Assembly: GCA_945946665.1 (NCBI GenBank)
Contig: CAMEWO010000013.1
Span: forward strand, 1-57,319
Origin: an uncultured Eubacterium sp.
GTDB taxonomy: Bacteria > Bacillota > Clostridia > Lachnospirales > Lachnospiraceae
DNA: 57,319 nucleotides
Direction: 5' to 3'
Shown: in pieces, positions 1 through 9,253 of the stretch
How the letters are laid out: each line of letters starts with the position of its first letter
Position numbering within the stretch: position 1 is the first letter of the stretch
The notes under the pieces: model-generated
What the model was told of the DNA's origin: nothing
The model's database searches: none
What the model saw: only the letters and a program-made list of their open reading frames with translations
Position numbers and translations under genes: made by a program

Positions 1-218
1 TCATAAAAAGTGTTTGTCTGGTTAGTTTTGAACTAACTAGCTAAATAGTTTCCGTTGAAGATTATTCATCTTCGGATACTGTGTTTAAGGATGTCTTGAT
101 TTCTCAAGACTGTTCGTAATCGATTAAACTTGGTTTAATCGCTGAAATTCTTAAAGAATTTTCAGGGTTGTTTTACTGTTCAGTTATCAAGGTTCGTGCC
201 GGCTCTCTTGCCGACAGC
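1..218 (-). other. 16S rRNA leader (pre-rRNA 5' region)
   Basis: Read on the minus strand this region ends in CACTTTTTATGA, the usual junction with 16S rRNA (which continues GAGTTTGATCC), so the rRNA gene itself lies just outside the window. The leader is not coding. It contains a chain of short perfect or near-perfect hairpins, centred near 31, 65, 101, 131, 154 and 206. The rRNA identity rests on the edge sequence, the promoter and the recognisable clostridial leader segment AACCTTGATAACTGAACAGT; no mature rRNA beyond a few bases can be seen. Confidence 0.75.
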
Positions 219-224
219 TTTAAT

Positions 225-253
225 AGAATATCATTCAAAAATTGATATGTCAA
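225..253 (-). promoter_or_regulatory. Strong sigma-A promoter of the rRNA operon
   Basis: On the minus strand there is a consensus -35 TTGACA (253-248), a 17-base spacer and a -10 TATTCT (230-225), predicting a start near 218. Strength and position fit an rRNA P1-like promoter. The bases from 254 to about 393 are A/T-rich and hold nothing else that I can identify. Confidence 0.8.
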
Positions 254-393
254 CACTTTTTTTCAAAAGTTTTTTATTATTTTTTCTTCTTAATTATAAT
301 GCTACTATATGTTGTATTTATCTTTAAATCTCACTACTATTTATGGTTTAAAAAAATATATATCTTCTATATTCCGCTTACACCTTCTATATC

Positions 394-2208
394 CTAATAG
401 AAATAAGCACATATCGGAATATCTGGGGCAATAACATGAATTGCCACTTCTACAACGTCATCTGAAAGATGCGATGAATAGAAAAATGGTTCCCCATCAA
501 CCGGTAAATCCAAATCATATGTGGTATCCCACATTTCATCACTATGTTTAATATATAATCGAAAACGCGCCTTCTTTCCTTCAACAGAATCATTTTTATC
601 GTAAGCTGTAATCAGCAGGTGCCCTCGTATTTCCTTATATTCACCAGGTTCAAGATTCCTAGCCACCACTGATCTGTCTTCATCAGGTGATATATATCCT
701 TTATTGTTTTTATTCATGTTATATGCATACTCATAGCATTTACTATCATAGGGGTTATTCCATCTGTATAAAGTAGATACTGTACCAGCCCTTAAATACA
801 TCTTTTTAGGAAGTATCTTTTCTCCATATGAATTCGTTGTTGCCTCACATATTATTTCTGTCGGAACAATTGATCTTGAAGGCTCCTCTTCTACCACTCT
901 TTCAGGTTGCTTTACTGTTGTTTTCTCCTCTGTTTGAGCCTGTTTTACTGTTGTTACTCCTTCTGTTTGAGCCTGCGTAACATAATTGTCCGAATCAGTA
1001 TCTCTATTATCCCCGCTTTCTTTATAATGCTGATTTGCATTATTGTTTTGAGAAATGCTGCTATTATTCTCTTCTATCTGTTTTGCAACATCTCTTTTCT
1101 CATTACTAGCACTGATTACACCTGCTATTACCACTATACAGGCAATTACAACACATATAGCCACACCGGCAATCATCTTTCTATTAACATCATTGCTTTC
1201 TCTTTCTGTCTTAAATGTATCGCTCTTCAATGTCTGATATAGTTCTTCCGACATATCCAACCGACTGATTGTATCTATTTTCCTACTGTCAATTTCACTC
1301 AGTTCTTTTCTCATGTTACTTGCGCTCTGATATCTTTTTTCCTTATCAAATGCACAAGCTTTTAATATTACCTCACCAAGCGCCTTCTCACACCCCGATG
1401 GTTTTGGGATAGGCTTTCCTCTCAACCTGATTCCAACTTCATAATTGCTTGCGAATAGAGATTCGCAGAATGGCAGTTTTCCATCGTTTGCTAATTCATA
1501 CAAAACCAGGCCAAGACTATATATATCCACAGTTTCATCATAGGACTCGCCTTCTTTAGCATACACAACCTCTGGTGCTGCATATTCATATGTTCCTATT
1601 CTGGTTTCCGCTCTGTTTAATTCATCTACCATTTTTGATATTCCGAAATCTCCCAGAAGAAAATCTCCATTTGCATTAATAAATATATTATCTGGCTTGA
1701 TATCTCTATGGATTATACCCTTTTTATGGCATACTTCCAGTGCTCTGCATATATCAATTCCCACATTTGCAATCATAGAATCAGAAAAACTCTCATGACG
1801 CATTCGTTTTCTTAATGTATCATAGAAATCCATACGGATATATAAATCACAGCCAAAACCTGTTTCATCTTCCCAATCATTAAACAGATAATCCTTGTAT
1901 GTAACGATATTGGGACAATCTCTTACTGTATACATAAGAGAAATTTCGTTTTCCATGTCGGCAACCAGCTTATCCCTTCGCTGTATATAGTCACCCAGAA
2001 AGCCCTCTTTACAGGATTTCTTTTTCCCTTCCACTTCAATAATGGTTACAGCCTTCAAAGCGCACTCTTCCACAAATGTATTATTTCTTGTTATTCGGAG
2101 AAGCTTATACACCGCAGTTTTGCCACATGAACCACTGCCAATCTGCTCGCCAACTTCCCAGTTACTGGATATTTCTTTACATCTAATAACACGTTCCTTT
2201 ACTGACAT
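394..2208 (-). CDS. Transmembrane serine/threonine protein kinase with extracytoplasmic domain
   Basis: A Hanks-type (PknB/PrkC-like) kinase that would phosphorylate Ser/Thr of cytoplasmic proteins in response to an external signal. Visible motifs are the glycine loop GSGSCGKT (about residue 24), the ALKAV lysine (52), the catalytic loop HRDIKPDN (167-174), DFG (187) and APE (211). One membrane helix follows (about 345-367), then a Gln/Thr/Glu-rich linker and an outer domain of about 150 residues. The outer domain has no PASTA repeats and I do not recognise it. The start is ATG 2208, eight bases after GGGAG; an upstream in-frame ATG lacks a site. Length is 604 aa. It lies beside sorted surface proteins and an HTH-FHA operon, suggesting a surface-sensing circuit (inference). 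Confidence 0.9.
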   Translation of the reverse strand: MSVKERVIRCKEISSNWEVGEQIGSGSCGKTAVYKLLRITRNNTFVEECALKAVTIIEVEGKKKSCKEGFLGDYIQRRDKLVADMENEISLMYTVRDCPNIVTYKDYLFNDWEDETGFGCDLYIRMDFYDTLRKRMRHESFSDSMIANVGIDICRALEVCHKKGIIHRDIKPDNIFINANGDFLLGDFGISKMVDELNRAETRIGTYEYAAPEVVYAKEGESYDETVDIYSLGLVLYELANDGKLPFCESLFASNYEVGIRLRGKPIPKPSGCEKALGEVILKACAFDKEKRYQSASNMRKELSEIDSRKIDTISRLDMSEELYQTLKSDTFKTERESNDVNRKMIAGVAICVVIACIVVIAGVISASNEKRDVAKQIEENNSSISQNNNANQHYKESGDNRDTDSDNYVTQAQTEGVTTVKQAQTEEKTTVKQPERVVEEEPSRSIVPTEIICEATTNSYGEKILPKKMYLRAGTVSTLYRWNNPYDSKCYEYAYNMNKNNKGYISPDEDRSVVARNLEPGEYKEIRGHLLITAYDKNDSVEGKKARFRLYIKHSDEMWDTTYDLDLPVDGEPFFYSSHLSDDVVEVAIHVIAPDIPICAYFY

Positions 2209-2264
2209 TACCAAAGCTCCCAATACCAATAATATAATTCACGCCAAAGTATAATATAAAACAA

Positions 2265-2293
2265 GTTGCCGGCAGTTGTAAACTGTCGGCAAC
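2265..2293 (-). terminator. Rho-independent terminator after the 870-aa surface protein
   Basis: A 13-bp stem (GTTGCCGGCAGTT paired with AACTGTCGGCAAC, one G-U pair, 3-base loop). On the minus strand it is followed by the T-rich tail TTGTTTTATATTATA. It separates the surface-protein gene from the kinase gene downstream. Confidence 0.8.
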
Positions 2294-2342
2294 TAAAATA
2301 TGATTATTTACAGTGGCAAACGCCATTAAAACCAGAATGAAA

Positions 2343-4955
2343 CTATTTATAAAAGTTTCTCTTAATACTTACGCCCAATGTAACCATTGCTGATAATAAC
2401 ACAAATACAAGCAATGCCACAGGTGCATTATCTCCTGTAACCGGAGCTTTCACGGCTACAGCTTCAGCCGACTCCTGTACAATCATATATGTACTGAAGT
2501 GGTCTGTTTCAAATGTAACCTTTCCACCAGAAACTGATGATGAAAGCTTTGTATAAGATTTTCCATCTGTTGATAATCTGTAAACCGCAACCCTGGATGC
2601 ATCAAATCCTGATGGAATATCTGTTGTGATTGACAGCTTTCCATTAGGCTGAATCTTGGCATTGCTGCTGCTAAGAAGATCAATCTCAAAAACAGCAATC
2701 TTATCTGCAACAGCATTAGTAACAGCTTTTGCATCAGAATACTGTGTACCAGTTACCACCTTGCTAATTTTCATTGAAGCCCCTGATGGTATCACACCAT
2801 TTCCGGCTTTCACATCAAATGTAAATGACTGGTTAAGCACAGCTTTAGCCTGGGCATCCAATTTATTCGCATCAACGCCTGCCAGTTTATCACCTGAAGA
2901 AAGCTTTATTGAAGTAACTGAATCACCTGAAGAATCTTTTGAAATCTTATTTTCAACAGCAACTGCTCCTGTTGATGAATTGTTTGCAGATGATGTCTTT
3001 GAAGATGAATCAGATGAATTCTGTTCATCACCATCATTCTCTGTTACTCCTGTGTCTTCAGAATCATCACCAGAGTTTACTGCACCACCTGAAGAATTCC
3101 CGGATTCTGTTGCACCAGAACCACTGGTACTCTGGGCAAGAATGTATGTTGAAAAATGATTAGTATCAAAAACAAGCTTACCATTTTCAATATGTGCAGG
3201 AACTTTTACTTTATTAGCTGTACCATCTTCAATTCTATAAACAACCATATTCTTAAATCCTGATGGAATATCTGTTGATATAGAAACATCACCATTTGGT
3301 TGCACTTTTTTATCCCCTGTTCCAAGCAGGTTAATTTCGAAAACACGGAAATCAGAAGCTATGCCGGAATCGTTCTTAACTACTTCCTTTGCAATATCAT
3401 ATGTGTTTCCTGTAAGCACTTTACCAATTTCCAAGTTTGTATTATCAGGAATAGCAGATGACTCAACAGTAAAGTCATATTTCTCATTTGCAAACTTTTT
3501 TCCCAGCGAATCAAGTTCACCATCTGCTGCAACTTTGCTGTTATCTACACTTACCTGGGCTGATGATTTACCATCAGATGTTTTCGTCACTGATGACTTT
3601 TTTGATGCGGCACCTGTCTCTTCTGGGACAATGGCATCCGTGTTCTTTACAATAAGAGTTGAATTACAGCCCATTTGAGGCGTGAAGTCCACTGCATTTG
3701 CTTCATTATTGTTTTTTATATATTTTATTGGAACATCCTTACTACTGGTCAATTCAATTGAATCAATCCGGTATTTTCCTACTGCCTGATTTTGAGGAAC
3801 ATCAATCCATGCTGTATACCTTCCAGAACCAACAGAATCAAATGTATCAATGGTTTTTTCGTATGTATTTCCACCACAGGTAAATTTCACGGTTGCACTG
3901 CTTAAAGTAACATTTTTATCAGGTGAGCTGGTATCAATATACACCTTTAGTTTTGTACTTCCATTGGATATATTAGCCGTCTGTTTTGTCGTTCTCTTAT
4001 TTATGGCAGTATTCATAAAATAAAAATGATTCAAAGAAACCAGTCCCGGGGTGACATTATTTGTAAAATTCACCTTAGCATTTGTGGTAAATGCAGTTCC
4101 TTTATCTTTATAACTCTCAAGCCGTGTATTATAATATGTGTATGTTAAATCATTAGTATCTGTTATATCAATTCTGGAAGGCGTATACTCACTTGTTTTC
4201 CATTTAGATGAATATCTCACAGACATAGATACCGTGTTATCATCTACCTTCTTTACACTTCCCTGATTACTGATTTCCTCTGCAGTATTGTCACTTGTAT
4301 ATTGTGCATAAAGTCTTACGCTTTTAATATTTGCAGCATTTGCAGATTTTATATAAAATGTAACAACTGCCTCAGGATTACTATTATCTATTGTTACTTC
4401 CTTTGTCTCTGCAGATATGTTCTGATTTAATCCAATCTGAACATCACCATAAGCCCCTCCGCCAGAAACAACTTTAATCTTCATATCATTGCCACCAGGA
4501 ATATTTGATGCATTTACTTCCTTTGTTTCATCACTTCCATAATATGACAATTTCACCTTTGACAAAGAATACACTCCATCTGTAGGATTCTCAGTTTGCA
4601 TAATAATACTCGGATAATATTCCTGTTGCTCTGTAGTAAACGAACTACACTTTTTGTTCGTTACAAACTCAACAGTCTGATTATTGTCATTAGCAAATGT
4701 AAGCAGTATACTGCTCACGATATTTGTACCTGTTCCTTTATTCTTATTAGACAGATAAAATGTAACTTCTAATGGTGTTGAATCTTTAGCCACACTAGGA
4801 ATATACCCTTCTGCAGTATTCCTGTGAGATATACTATAAACTTCTGGTAAATTAGATTCTGTCGCCTTTGTACATACCGCCATCGGCACTGCCATGCTTA
4901 TTGTCATTATCAACACGCACAGCCATGAAATAACTCTTTTTCCAATTCTTTTCAT
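2343..4955 (-). CDS. Large secreted, wall-anchored surface protein with duplicated C-terminal module
   Basis: An 870-aa exported protein of unknown ligand. The N-terminus is a signal peptide (MKRIGKR, hydrophobic core, cleavage near residue 30). The middle (about 35-440) looks like several beta-rich, immunoglobulin-like repeats. The C-terminal half carries two copies of a module of about 150 residues, each with 'ITTDIPSGF...VYR' and 'FETDHFSTY' type signatures, separated by a Ser/Gly/Asp-rich linker. The end has a sortase-type signal, APVTGD, then a hydrophobic helix and KRNFYK; Ala replaces the usual Leu of LPxTG. The second module closely matches the end of the 712-aa protein at 6878-9016. 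Translation starts behind AAGGAGAG. It is transcribed alone between its own promoter and terminator. An adhesin or wall structural role is inference. Confidence 0.85.
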   Translation of the reverse strand: MKRIGKRVISWLCVLIMTISMAVPMAVCTKATESNLPEVYSISHRNTAEGYIPSVAKDSTPLEVTFYLSNKNKGTGTNIVSSILLTFANDNNQTVEFVTNKKCSSFTTEQQEYYPSIIMQTENPTDGVYSLSKVKLSYYGSDETKEVNASNIPGGNDMKIKVVSGGGAYGDVQIGLNQNISAETKEVTIDNSNPEAVVTFYIKSANAANIKSVRLYAQYTSDNTAEEISNQGSVKKVDDNTVSMSVRYSSKWKTSEYTPSRIDITDTNDLTYTYYNTRLESYKDKGTAFTTNAKVNFTNNVTPGLVSLNHFYFMNTAINKRTTKQTANISNGSTKLKVYIDTSSPDKNVTLSSATVKFTCGGNTYEKTIDTFDSVGSGRYTAWIDVPQNQAVGKYRIDSIELTSSKDVPIKYIKNNNEANAVDFTPQMGCNSTLIVKNTDAIVPEETGAASKKSSVTKTSDGKSSAQVSVDNSKVAADGELDSLGKKFANEKYDFTVESSAIPDNTNLEIGKVLTGNTYDIAKEVVKNDSGIASDFRVFEINLLGTGDKKVQPNGDVSISTDIPSGFKNMVVYRIEDGTANKVKVPAHIENGKLVFDTNHFSTYILAQSTSGSGATESGNSSGGAVNSGDDSEDTGVTENDGDEQNSSDSSSKTSSANNSSTGAVAVENKISKDSSGDSVTSIKLSSGDKLAGVDANKLDAQAKAVLNQSFTFDVKAGNGVIPSGASMKISKVVTGTQYSDAKAVTNAVADKIAVFEIDLLSSSNAKIQPNGKLSITTDIPSGFDASRVAVYRLSTDGKSYTKLSSSVSGGKVTFETDHFSTYMIVQESAEAVAVKAPVTGDNAPVALLVFVLLSAMVTLGVSIKRNFYK

Positions 4956-5014
4956 AACGCTCTCCTTAAATCATTTTTCGTTCGTACTTTTGTAATTTTT
5001 ACGATTTGGTACTA

Positions 5015-5042
5015 ATTATAAACTAATAAAATGATTTTTCAA
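5015..5042 (-). promoter_or_regulatory. Candidate sigma-A promoter for the 870-aa surface protein
   Basis: The minus strand reads TTGAAA (5042-5037), a 16-base spacer and a perfect TATAAT (5020-5015), about 60 bases before the ATG at 4955. It implies a 5' leader of about 50 bases. Confidence 0.65.
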
Positions 5043-5112
5043 CATCCGGTTGATACCTGAAGTTTACTGGAGTTCACTATTCATCTGTGAAAATAGATAT
5101 GACACATAAAAA

Positions 5113-5158
5113 ACTCATTGACACATTAAGCTTAAAATCGCTTAACATATCAATGAGT
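5113..5158 (-). terminator. Rho-independent terminator after the HTH-FHA operon
   Basis: Outer arms ACTCATTGA/TCAATGAGT and inner arms TTAAGC/GCTTAA form an interrupted hairpin that is followed on the minus strand by TTTTTTATG. It lies 17 bases past the FHA gene's stop codon. Confidence 0.7.
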
Positions 5159-5175
5159 ATTACATAAAACACTTC

Positions 5176-5559
5176 CTAACAATTATCTTCACATTCCAGA
5201 TACTTAATCCACAATCCTTCTTCACTGACATCATCTGGCTCTAGACTTTCAGGTGCTGATATATCAACACACAACACGTCTCCATCCTGAAGTACGTGAG
5301 GTCTTATCGTGCCACCTATGCCAGGTTTAAGAAGTCTGCCATTAACATACGTACCATTGCTGCTTCCCCTGTCAAAATACATCCACACGCCGTTAATACA
5401 ACAGAACTCCCCATGCGCCCTGCTGACATATGCTGCACTCACACTGATATCTGGCTCCCACCTCCCGGCTTTCCGGCCAAATGTCCATCTTGTCCTGTCA
5501 TCCAGAATGACATTCCGCTCATTTCCATGTTCTTTTATAATAATTCTGCTTCTTTCCAT
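5176..5559 (-). CDS. Small FHA-domain protein (phosphothreonine-binding)
   Basis: About 127 aa, almost entirely one forkhead-associated domain. The conserved pieces are all present: FGRK (GR), SRAHGEF (S..H) and SSNGTYVNG, the loop that reads phosphothreonine. FHA proteins bind proteins phosphorylated by Hanks-type kinases, and one is encoded at 394-2208. The gene follows the HTH gene (stop 5610) in the same transcript. The ATG at 5559, five bases after GAGGG, is preferred; a TTG at 5604 would give 142 aa but has no good ribosome site. No membrane segment or enzymatic domain is seen, so it probably acts as an adaptor. Confidence 0.85.
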   Translation of the reverse strand: MERSRIIIKEHGNERNVILDDRTRWTFGRKAGRWEPDISVSAAYVSRAHGEFCCINGVWMYFDRGSSNGTYVNGRLLKPGIGGTIRPHVLQDGDVLCVDISAPESLEPDDVSEEGLWIKYLECEDNC

Positions 5560-5609
5560 AACAGCCCTCATATTTGATGCATATGTTGTAGAAAAGCTTA
5601 CCAATTAAA

Positions 5610-6596
5610 TCACAATTCCGATAAGAACTCCTCAATCTCAGGAATATCAAGTTGTTCCAGAACACTTCTGGCATACTGGCATAATTTGTCAGAACCATTA
5701 GTGCAAACCATATTGTTAAGCACTGCATCCTCAAGAATAAATATTATAGCCAGTTCAAATGGATTCTTAGCATATAGTTTTTCCATGTTGGCAAGAGACA
5801 GCATCTCATCCACCTCTTCATGGTCCATGTTAAGATGAAGTCCCAGGGAAATAATCTTATTTCTGGTAGGATACCATTTTCCCACATTTACTGCATAGAC
5901 ACATTTTCGAAGTGAAGCAGACCACCCTTGCTTGTTTGCCAAATCATTAATACTGAAACGAACCTCATCATCATAGGGGTCAGAATTATTTGCATACAAG
6001 AATGCTTTAATATAAGCATACAGCTTGTTATATGCCTTTTTAAACTCCTTTGCATTCTCCCTGACAAATGCCTTCAATTCATCAATATTTGAAACTATAT
6101 TAAGCTGCTCAGTAAATTTATCTGTCTGATATTCCTTATCAGTATCCCCGCCATCAATAATCTCAGCTCTGATTTCCTCAACAAGATTGGAATATATACT
6201 GCATCTCTCTTTAACATTGCTGGTTTCAACATTCTTCAGAACATACATACACACGCAGTCCTCAAGAGTTCTGGAATACAGCCCCGGAAATCTTCCATAT
6301 CTTTCAAGAAGCTCATCCATCTGCGAAATCTGATATCCTGCTGCCAGACCAATTTTAATAAATGTCTCTCTGTTTCTGGGCACACTCCCATTGCACCACT
6401 TTGACACTGACATCTTGCTTACTCCGCACATATCAGCGAGTTCGCTTTTTAAAAGTCCACTATCACTAAGTATTTTGTTAATCTTAATCTTCCACATCTG
6501 CTGATAGCTGTTAAGTTTTGCAATAATTCCCTTAAGCTCATCAACAGACTCACACACAAGAACCTGTTCTTCTATGTAGTTTGTTTCGTTGTCCAT
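5610..6596 (-). CDS. XRE-like DNA-binding regulator with two related HTH halves
   Basis: A 328-aa cytoplasmic protein. The first half has a clear helix-turn-helix (LKSELADMCGVSKMSVSKW, about residues 50-70) followed by 'IKIGLAAGYQISQMDELL'. The second half repeats this layout more loosely (SINDLANKQGWSASLRKCV, then 'IISLGLHLNMDHEEVDEML'), so the protein appears to be an internal duplication. Start is ATG 6596, ten bases after GGGGG; a longer frame to 6668 has no site. It is the promoter-proximal gene of a pair with the FHA protein, which suggests an output regulator whose activity is tied to phosphothreonine signalling. Targets are unknown; the two neighbouring surface genes are the obvious candidates (inference). 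Confidence 0.75.
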   Translation of the reverse strand: MDNETNYIEEQVLVCESVDELKGIIAKLNSYQQMWKIKINKILSDSGLLKSELADMCGVSKMSVSKWCNGSVPRNRETFIKIGLAAGYQISQMDELLERYGRFPGLYSRTLEDCVCMYVLKNVETSNVKERCSIYSNLVEEIRAEIIDGGDTDKEYQTDKFTEQLNIVSNIDELKAFVRENAKEFKKAYNKLYAYIKAFLYANNSDPYDDEVRFSINDLANKQGWSASLRKCVYAVNVGKWYPTRNKIISLGLHLNMDHEEVDEMLSLANMEKLYAKNPFELAIIFILEDAVLNNMVCTNGSDKLCQYARSVLEQLDIPEIEEFLSEL

Positions 6597-6658
6597 TCTT
6601 ATGTTTCCCCCGTTATAGCTGTATACTTCACAGCTTTTTCGGACGACTGGCTTAATAT

Positions 6659-6688
6659 AAAATAGCACTTTTCACGTTTAACAGTCAA
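6659..6688 (-). promoter_or_regulatory. Candidate promoter of the HTH-FHA operon
   Basis: Minus strand: TTGACT (6688-6683), 18-base spacer, TATTTT (6664-6659), about 60 bases before the ATG at 6596. The -10 is weak, so confidence is moderate. Confidence 0.45.
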
Positions 6689-6791
6689 TCCTACACGATA
6701 AATATGTATGTAATTTTATATTTTCTGGTAAAAATAGGCAATAGTCCTTTGAGACATGGAGTTTACCATGTTAAATTGTCATTTTAAATCC

Positions 6792-6833
6792 AAAAAGCCC
6801 TCCACCTGGGTTTTCCCCAGAGGAGAGCTTTTT
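6792..6833 (-). terminator. Terminator after the 712-aa surface protein
   Basis: AAAAAGC(T/C)CTCC arms flank an inner CTGGG-GAAAA-CCCAG hairpin, ending in GGCTTTTT on the minus strand and GAGCTTTTT on the plus strand. It is strong and usable from either side. The rest of 6597-6877 holds the HTH promoter and no gene. Confidence 0.85.
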
Positions 6834-6877
6834 GAATATTATTGTAAGTAGACACGCTGGCAAGTAACTAATATACA

Positions 6878-9016
6878 CTATTTTGCGTATTTTCTAACAG
6901 TGCCTGCAACTAATGTTGCTCCAGCTGATAACAATACGAATGCAAGCAGGGCTAAAGGTGCCTTATCTGCTGTAACCGGAGCCTTATCTGTAACCTTTGT
7001 TACAGACTCCTGGGCAACAATATATGTACTAAAGTGGTCTGTCTCAAATGAAATCTTTCCTCCACTGACAGTTGATGTAAGTTTAGTATATGACTTACCA
7101 TCTGCTGAAAGCCTGTACACAACCACTCTTGATGGGTCAAATCCAGTTGGAATATCTGTTGTAATTGAAACCTTACCGTTAGGCTGTACCTTAACATCAT
7201 TACTATTCAACAAATCTATCTCAAAAACTGCAATCTTGTCAGATACTGCATTAGTAACCGCTTTCGCATTACTATACTCAGTTCCTGTAACAACTTTGCT
7301 TATCTTCATTGATGCGCCACTAGGAATTACACCATTTCCAGCCTTAACATCAAATGAAAATGCCTGGTCAAGAACTGCTTTTGCCTGGACATCAAGTGTG
7401 TTTACATCAAGATTTGCCACTTTATCATTAGCTGGTAATTTAATAGTTGCTGTTGCTTCTCCTGAAGCAGATGTTGTTACCTTGTTCTCAACTGCAGCAG
7501 TTCCTGTTGATGAAGTAACAGGATTTCTTGTACTTGTTGCATCAGTTGTATCGCTTGATGAATCCGAATCTGAAGAATCATCGGATGAGGAATCATCATC
7601 TGTTGAAGGCGCATACCCTTTTATATTGATTGAAAGGATACCACTTAAACTAGCCAGGTCTGTCCCACTTTTTTTCACTTTGTTATCTGCATTATCTGTA
7701 AATTGGATATGAGATAATTTGTATTGACCAACTTTCCATGAATTGTTAAGCTGTGTTTTTCCCCCACCAAAGAGTAATCTTACTACTGTGTATGTTTTAC
7801 CATTAATCACAGTTGTCTGTGGTGACGGATGATCAGTCCACAACATAATTGTACCATTATCATCCTTTCCACTTTGCGATGCATCCTCAAAGGAAGCCGA
7901 ACCATATTGAATTCCAGACTTATCATCTGAAACTTCAACATACAACTCTACAGTATCACCATAATAATAATCAGTTTTATTATCCTTAAAGAAATAGCTC
8001 TTAACAACAGGAGCTGTAGCATCCTGTCCAGCATTATTGATAGTGATTTTTACAGCTTTCATATTTTCAGTCAGTGGAGTACGTTTGTAGTATATACCAT
8101 TTCCAATTTCCACGCTTTCTTCATTTCTCGAAGATTCATACTCTGTATAGTTGTCTGATGTATCTCCAACGATTATTGAAAGCAACGAATATGTATCACT
8201 TTCAATATATTGGTTCAGTCTTACAGTTCCGATGTAACCTTCACTTTCTTTTTTTAGAGATACATTTATTAATTTATTACATCTATCACCAACAAAACAA
8301 ACGCCAATTCCGCCTTCAATCCCCTTATTATCTGAAGCTGAAACCTTTACTTTTATATCAGAATTCACATCATTAATAGTAGCAGTTTTTCCATAGTCGC
8401 CATCTCCTACCACTATATTAATATCTGTTACTTCTGGATACTCACTATCAACTTCTGTGTTACTGACAGTCATATAAAAAGAATTATTATACCCACATAC
8501 GTATATATCAGGTCTAAAAGTCGCAAGAACAGACGCACTTCCTTTTATTAGCGTTGTTTTATCATCAGAATCTGTAACACTTAAATAACGCAAATAATAT
8601 TTTCCCGCCCTATATGTGGTTGGAATTGCACCTGTAATACTATAGTATTCGCCCTCTTTAGCTACGACATCTCCAGTAACATTCATCTCAACACTCGCTG
8701 AAGCCCCTTGGGCAAAAACTGCGTCTATTTTCTTAATGGTTTTATTATTAACAGTTGTAGCCTTTACATACAGTGTAACAGGCGTTCCAGCATTTAAATC
8801 AACCATGTTGTTTGCTTTGTTCCCCTGTTTGACATAAAAATCTCCTATAGTAGGATATGACGATGCATCATCTCCACCTATAGTCTTTGGACTTTCTGTC
8901 ACAACAATATTCGCTTTTACCACCTCACTAATAATTCCAGCAGGCATCATGCCAACTGTCATAGCCACTGCTGCAATAGAAACAGCAATTCTTTTAAACA
9001 ACCCCTTTTTCTTCAT
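6878..9016 (-). CDS. Secreted surface protein, paralogue of the 870-aa protein
   Basis: A 712-aa exported protein with signal peptide (MKKKGLFKR, then a hydrophobic core). Beta-rich repeats occupy the middle, including paired segments starting 'DATAPVVKSYFF', typical of bacterial Ig-like folds. A Ser/Asp-rich linker (about residues 480-500) precedes one C-terminal module of about 150 residues nearly identical in protein sequence to the last module of the 870-aa neighbour. The tail is APVTAD, a hydrophobic helix and RKYAK. Compared with APVTGD in the neighbour, the Gly after Thr is replaced by Ala, so sortase cleavage is uncertain and it may stay membrane-anchored. Start: GGAGG six bases before ATG. 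Likely co-regulated with the HTH-FHA-kinase set (inference). Confidence 0.85.
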   Translation of the reverse strand: MKKKGLFKRIAVSIAAVAMTVGMMPAGIISEVVKANIVVTESPKTIGGDDASSYPTIGDFYVKQGNKANNMVDLNAGTPVTLYVKATTVNNKTIKKIDAVFAQGASASVEMNVTGDVVAKEGEYYSITGAIPTTYRAGKYYLRYLSVTDSDDKTTLIKGSASVLATFRPDIYVCGYNNSFYMTVSNTEVDSEYPEVTDINIVVGDGDYGKTATINDVNSDIKVKVSASDNKGIEGGIGVCFVGDRCNKLINVSLKKESEGYIGTVRLNQYIESDTYSLLSIIVGDTSDNYTEYESSRNEESVEIGNGIYYKRTPLTENMKAVKITINNAGQDATAPVVKSYFFKDNKTDYYYGDTVELYVEVSDDKSGIQYGSASFEDASQSGKDDNGTIMLWTDHPSPQTTVINGKTYTVVRLLFGGGKTQLNNSWKVGQYKLSHIQFTDNADNKVKKSGTDLASLSGILSINIKGYAPSTDDDSSSDDSSDSDSSSDTTDATSTRNPVTSSTGTAAVENKVTTSASGEATATIKLPANDKVANLDVNTLDVQAKAVLDQAFSFDVKAGNGVIPSGASMKISKVVTGTEYSNAKAVTNAVSDKIAVFEIDLLNSNDVKVQPNGKVSITTDIPTGFDPSRVVVYRLSADGKSYTKLTSTVSGGKISFETDHFSTYIVAQESVTKVTDKAPVTADKAPLALLAFVLLSAGATLVAGTVRKYAK

Positions 9017-9218
9017 GTCTTTCCTCCGTGTGTTAGTAAATAGTTATAATGTATTCCACGCATCCTTTATCGTTGAAACATCAGCACTTTTACCTGAATT
9101 AATTAAAATCAACAGAAAACTACCATTAATCCCACACTTCGTCAAATTTTTTTCAGACAATAAGTTTACAGCTCTGGCATCTTCCAATATAAATATAACC
9201 CTTTTTACAATCCAACTG

Positions 9219-9247
9219 TTGAAAATCTATTCTTACTATGTTATATT
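9219..9247 (+). promoter_or_regulatory. Promoter of an antisense RNA
   Basis: TTGAAA (9219-9224), a 17-base spacer and TATATT (9242-9247) on the plus strand. No gene follows, but a short transcript from about 9254 would run into the strong terminator at 9316-9353. Confidence 0.6.
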
Positions 9248-9253
9248 AGGTAA

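Noticed and set aside
2656-3678. Plus-strand frames opposite the 870-aa surface gene, and 6900-7712 opposite the 712-aa gene
   Set aside because: They mirror the Ser/Thr/Asp-rich repeats of the real genes on the other strand; no start signals or recognisable domains.
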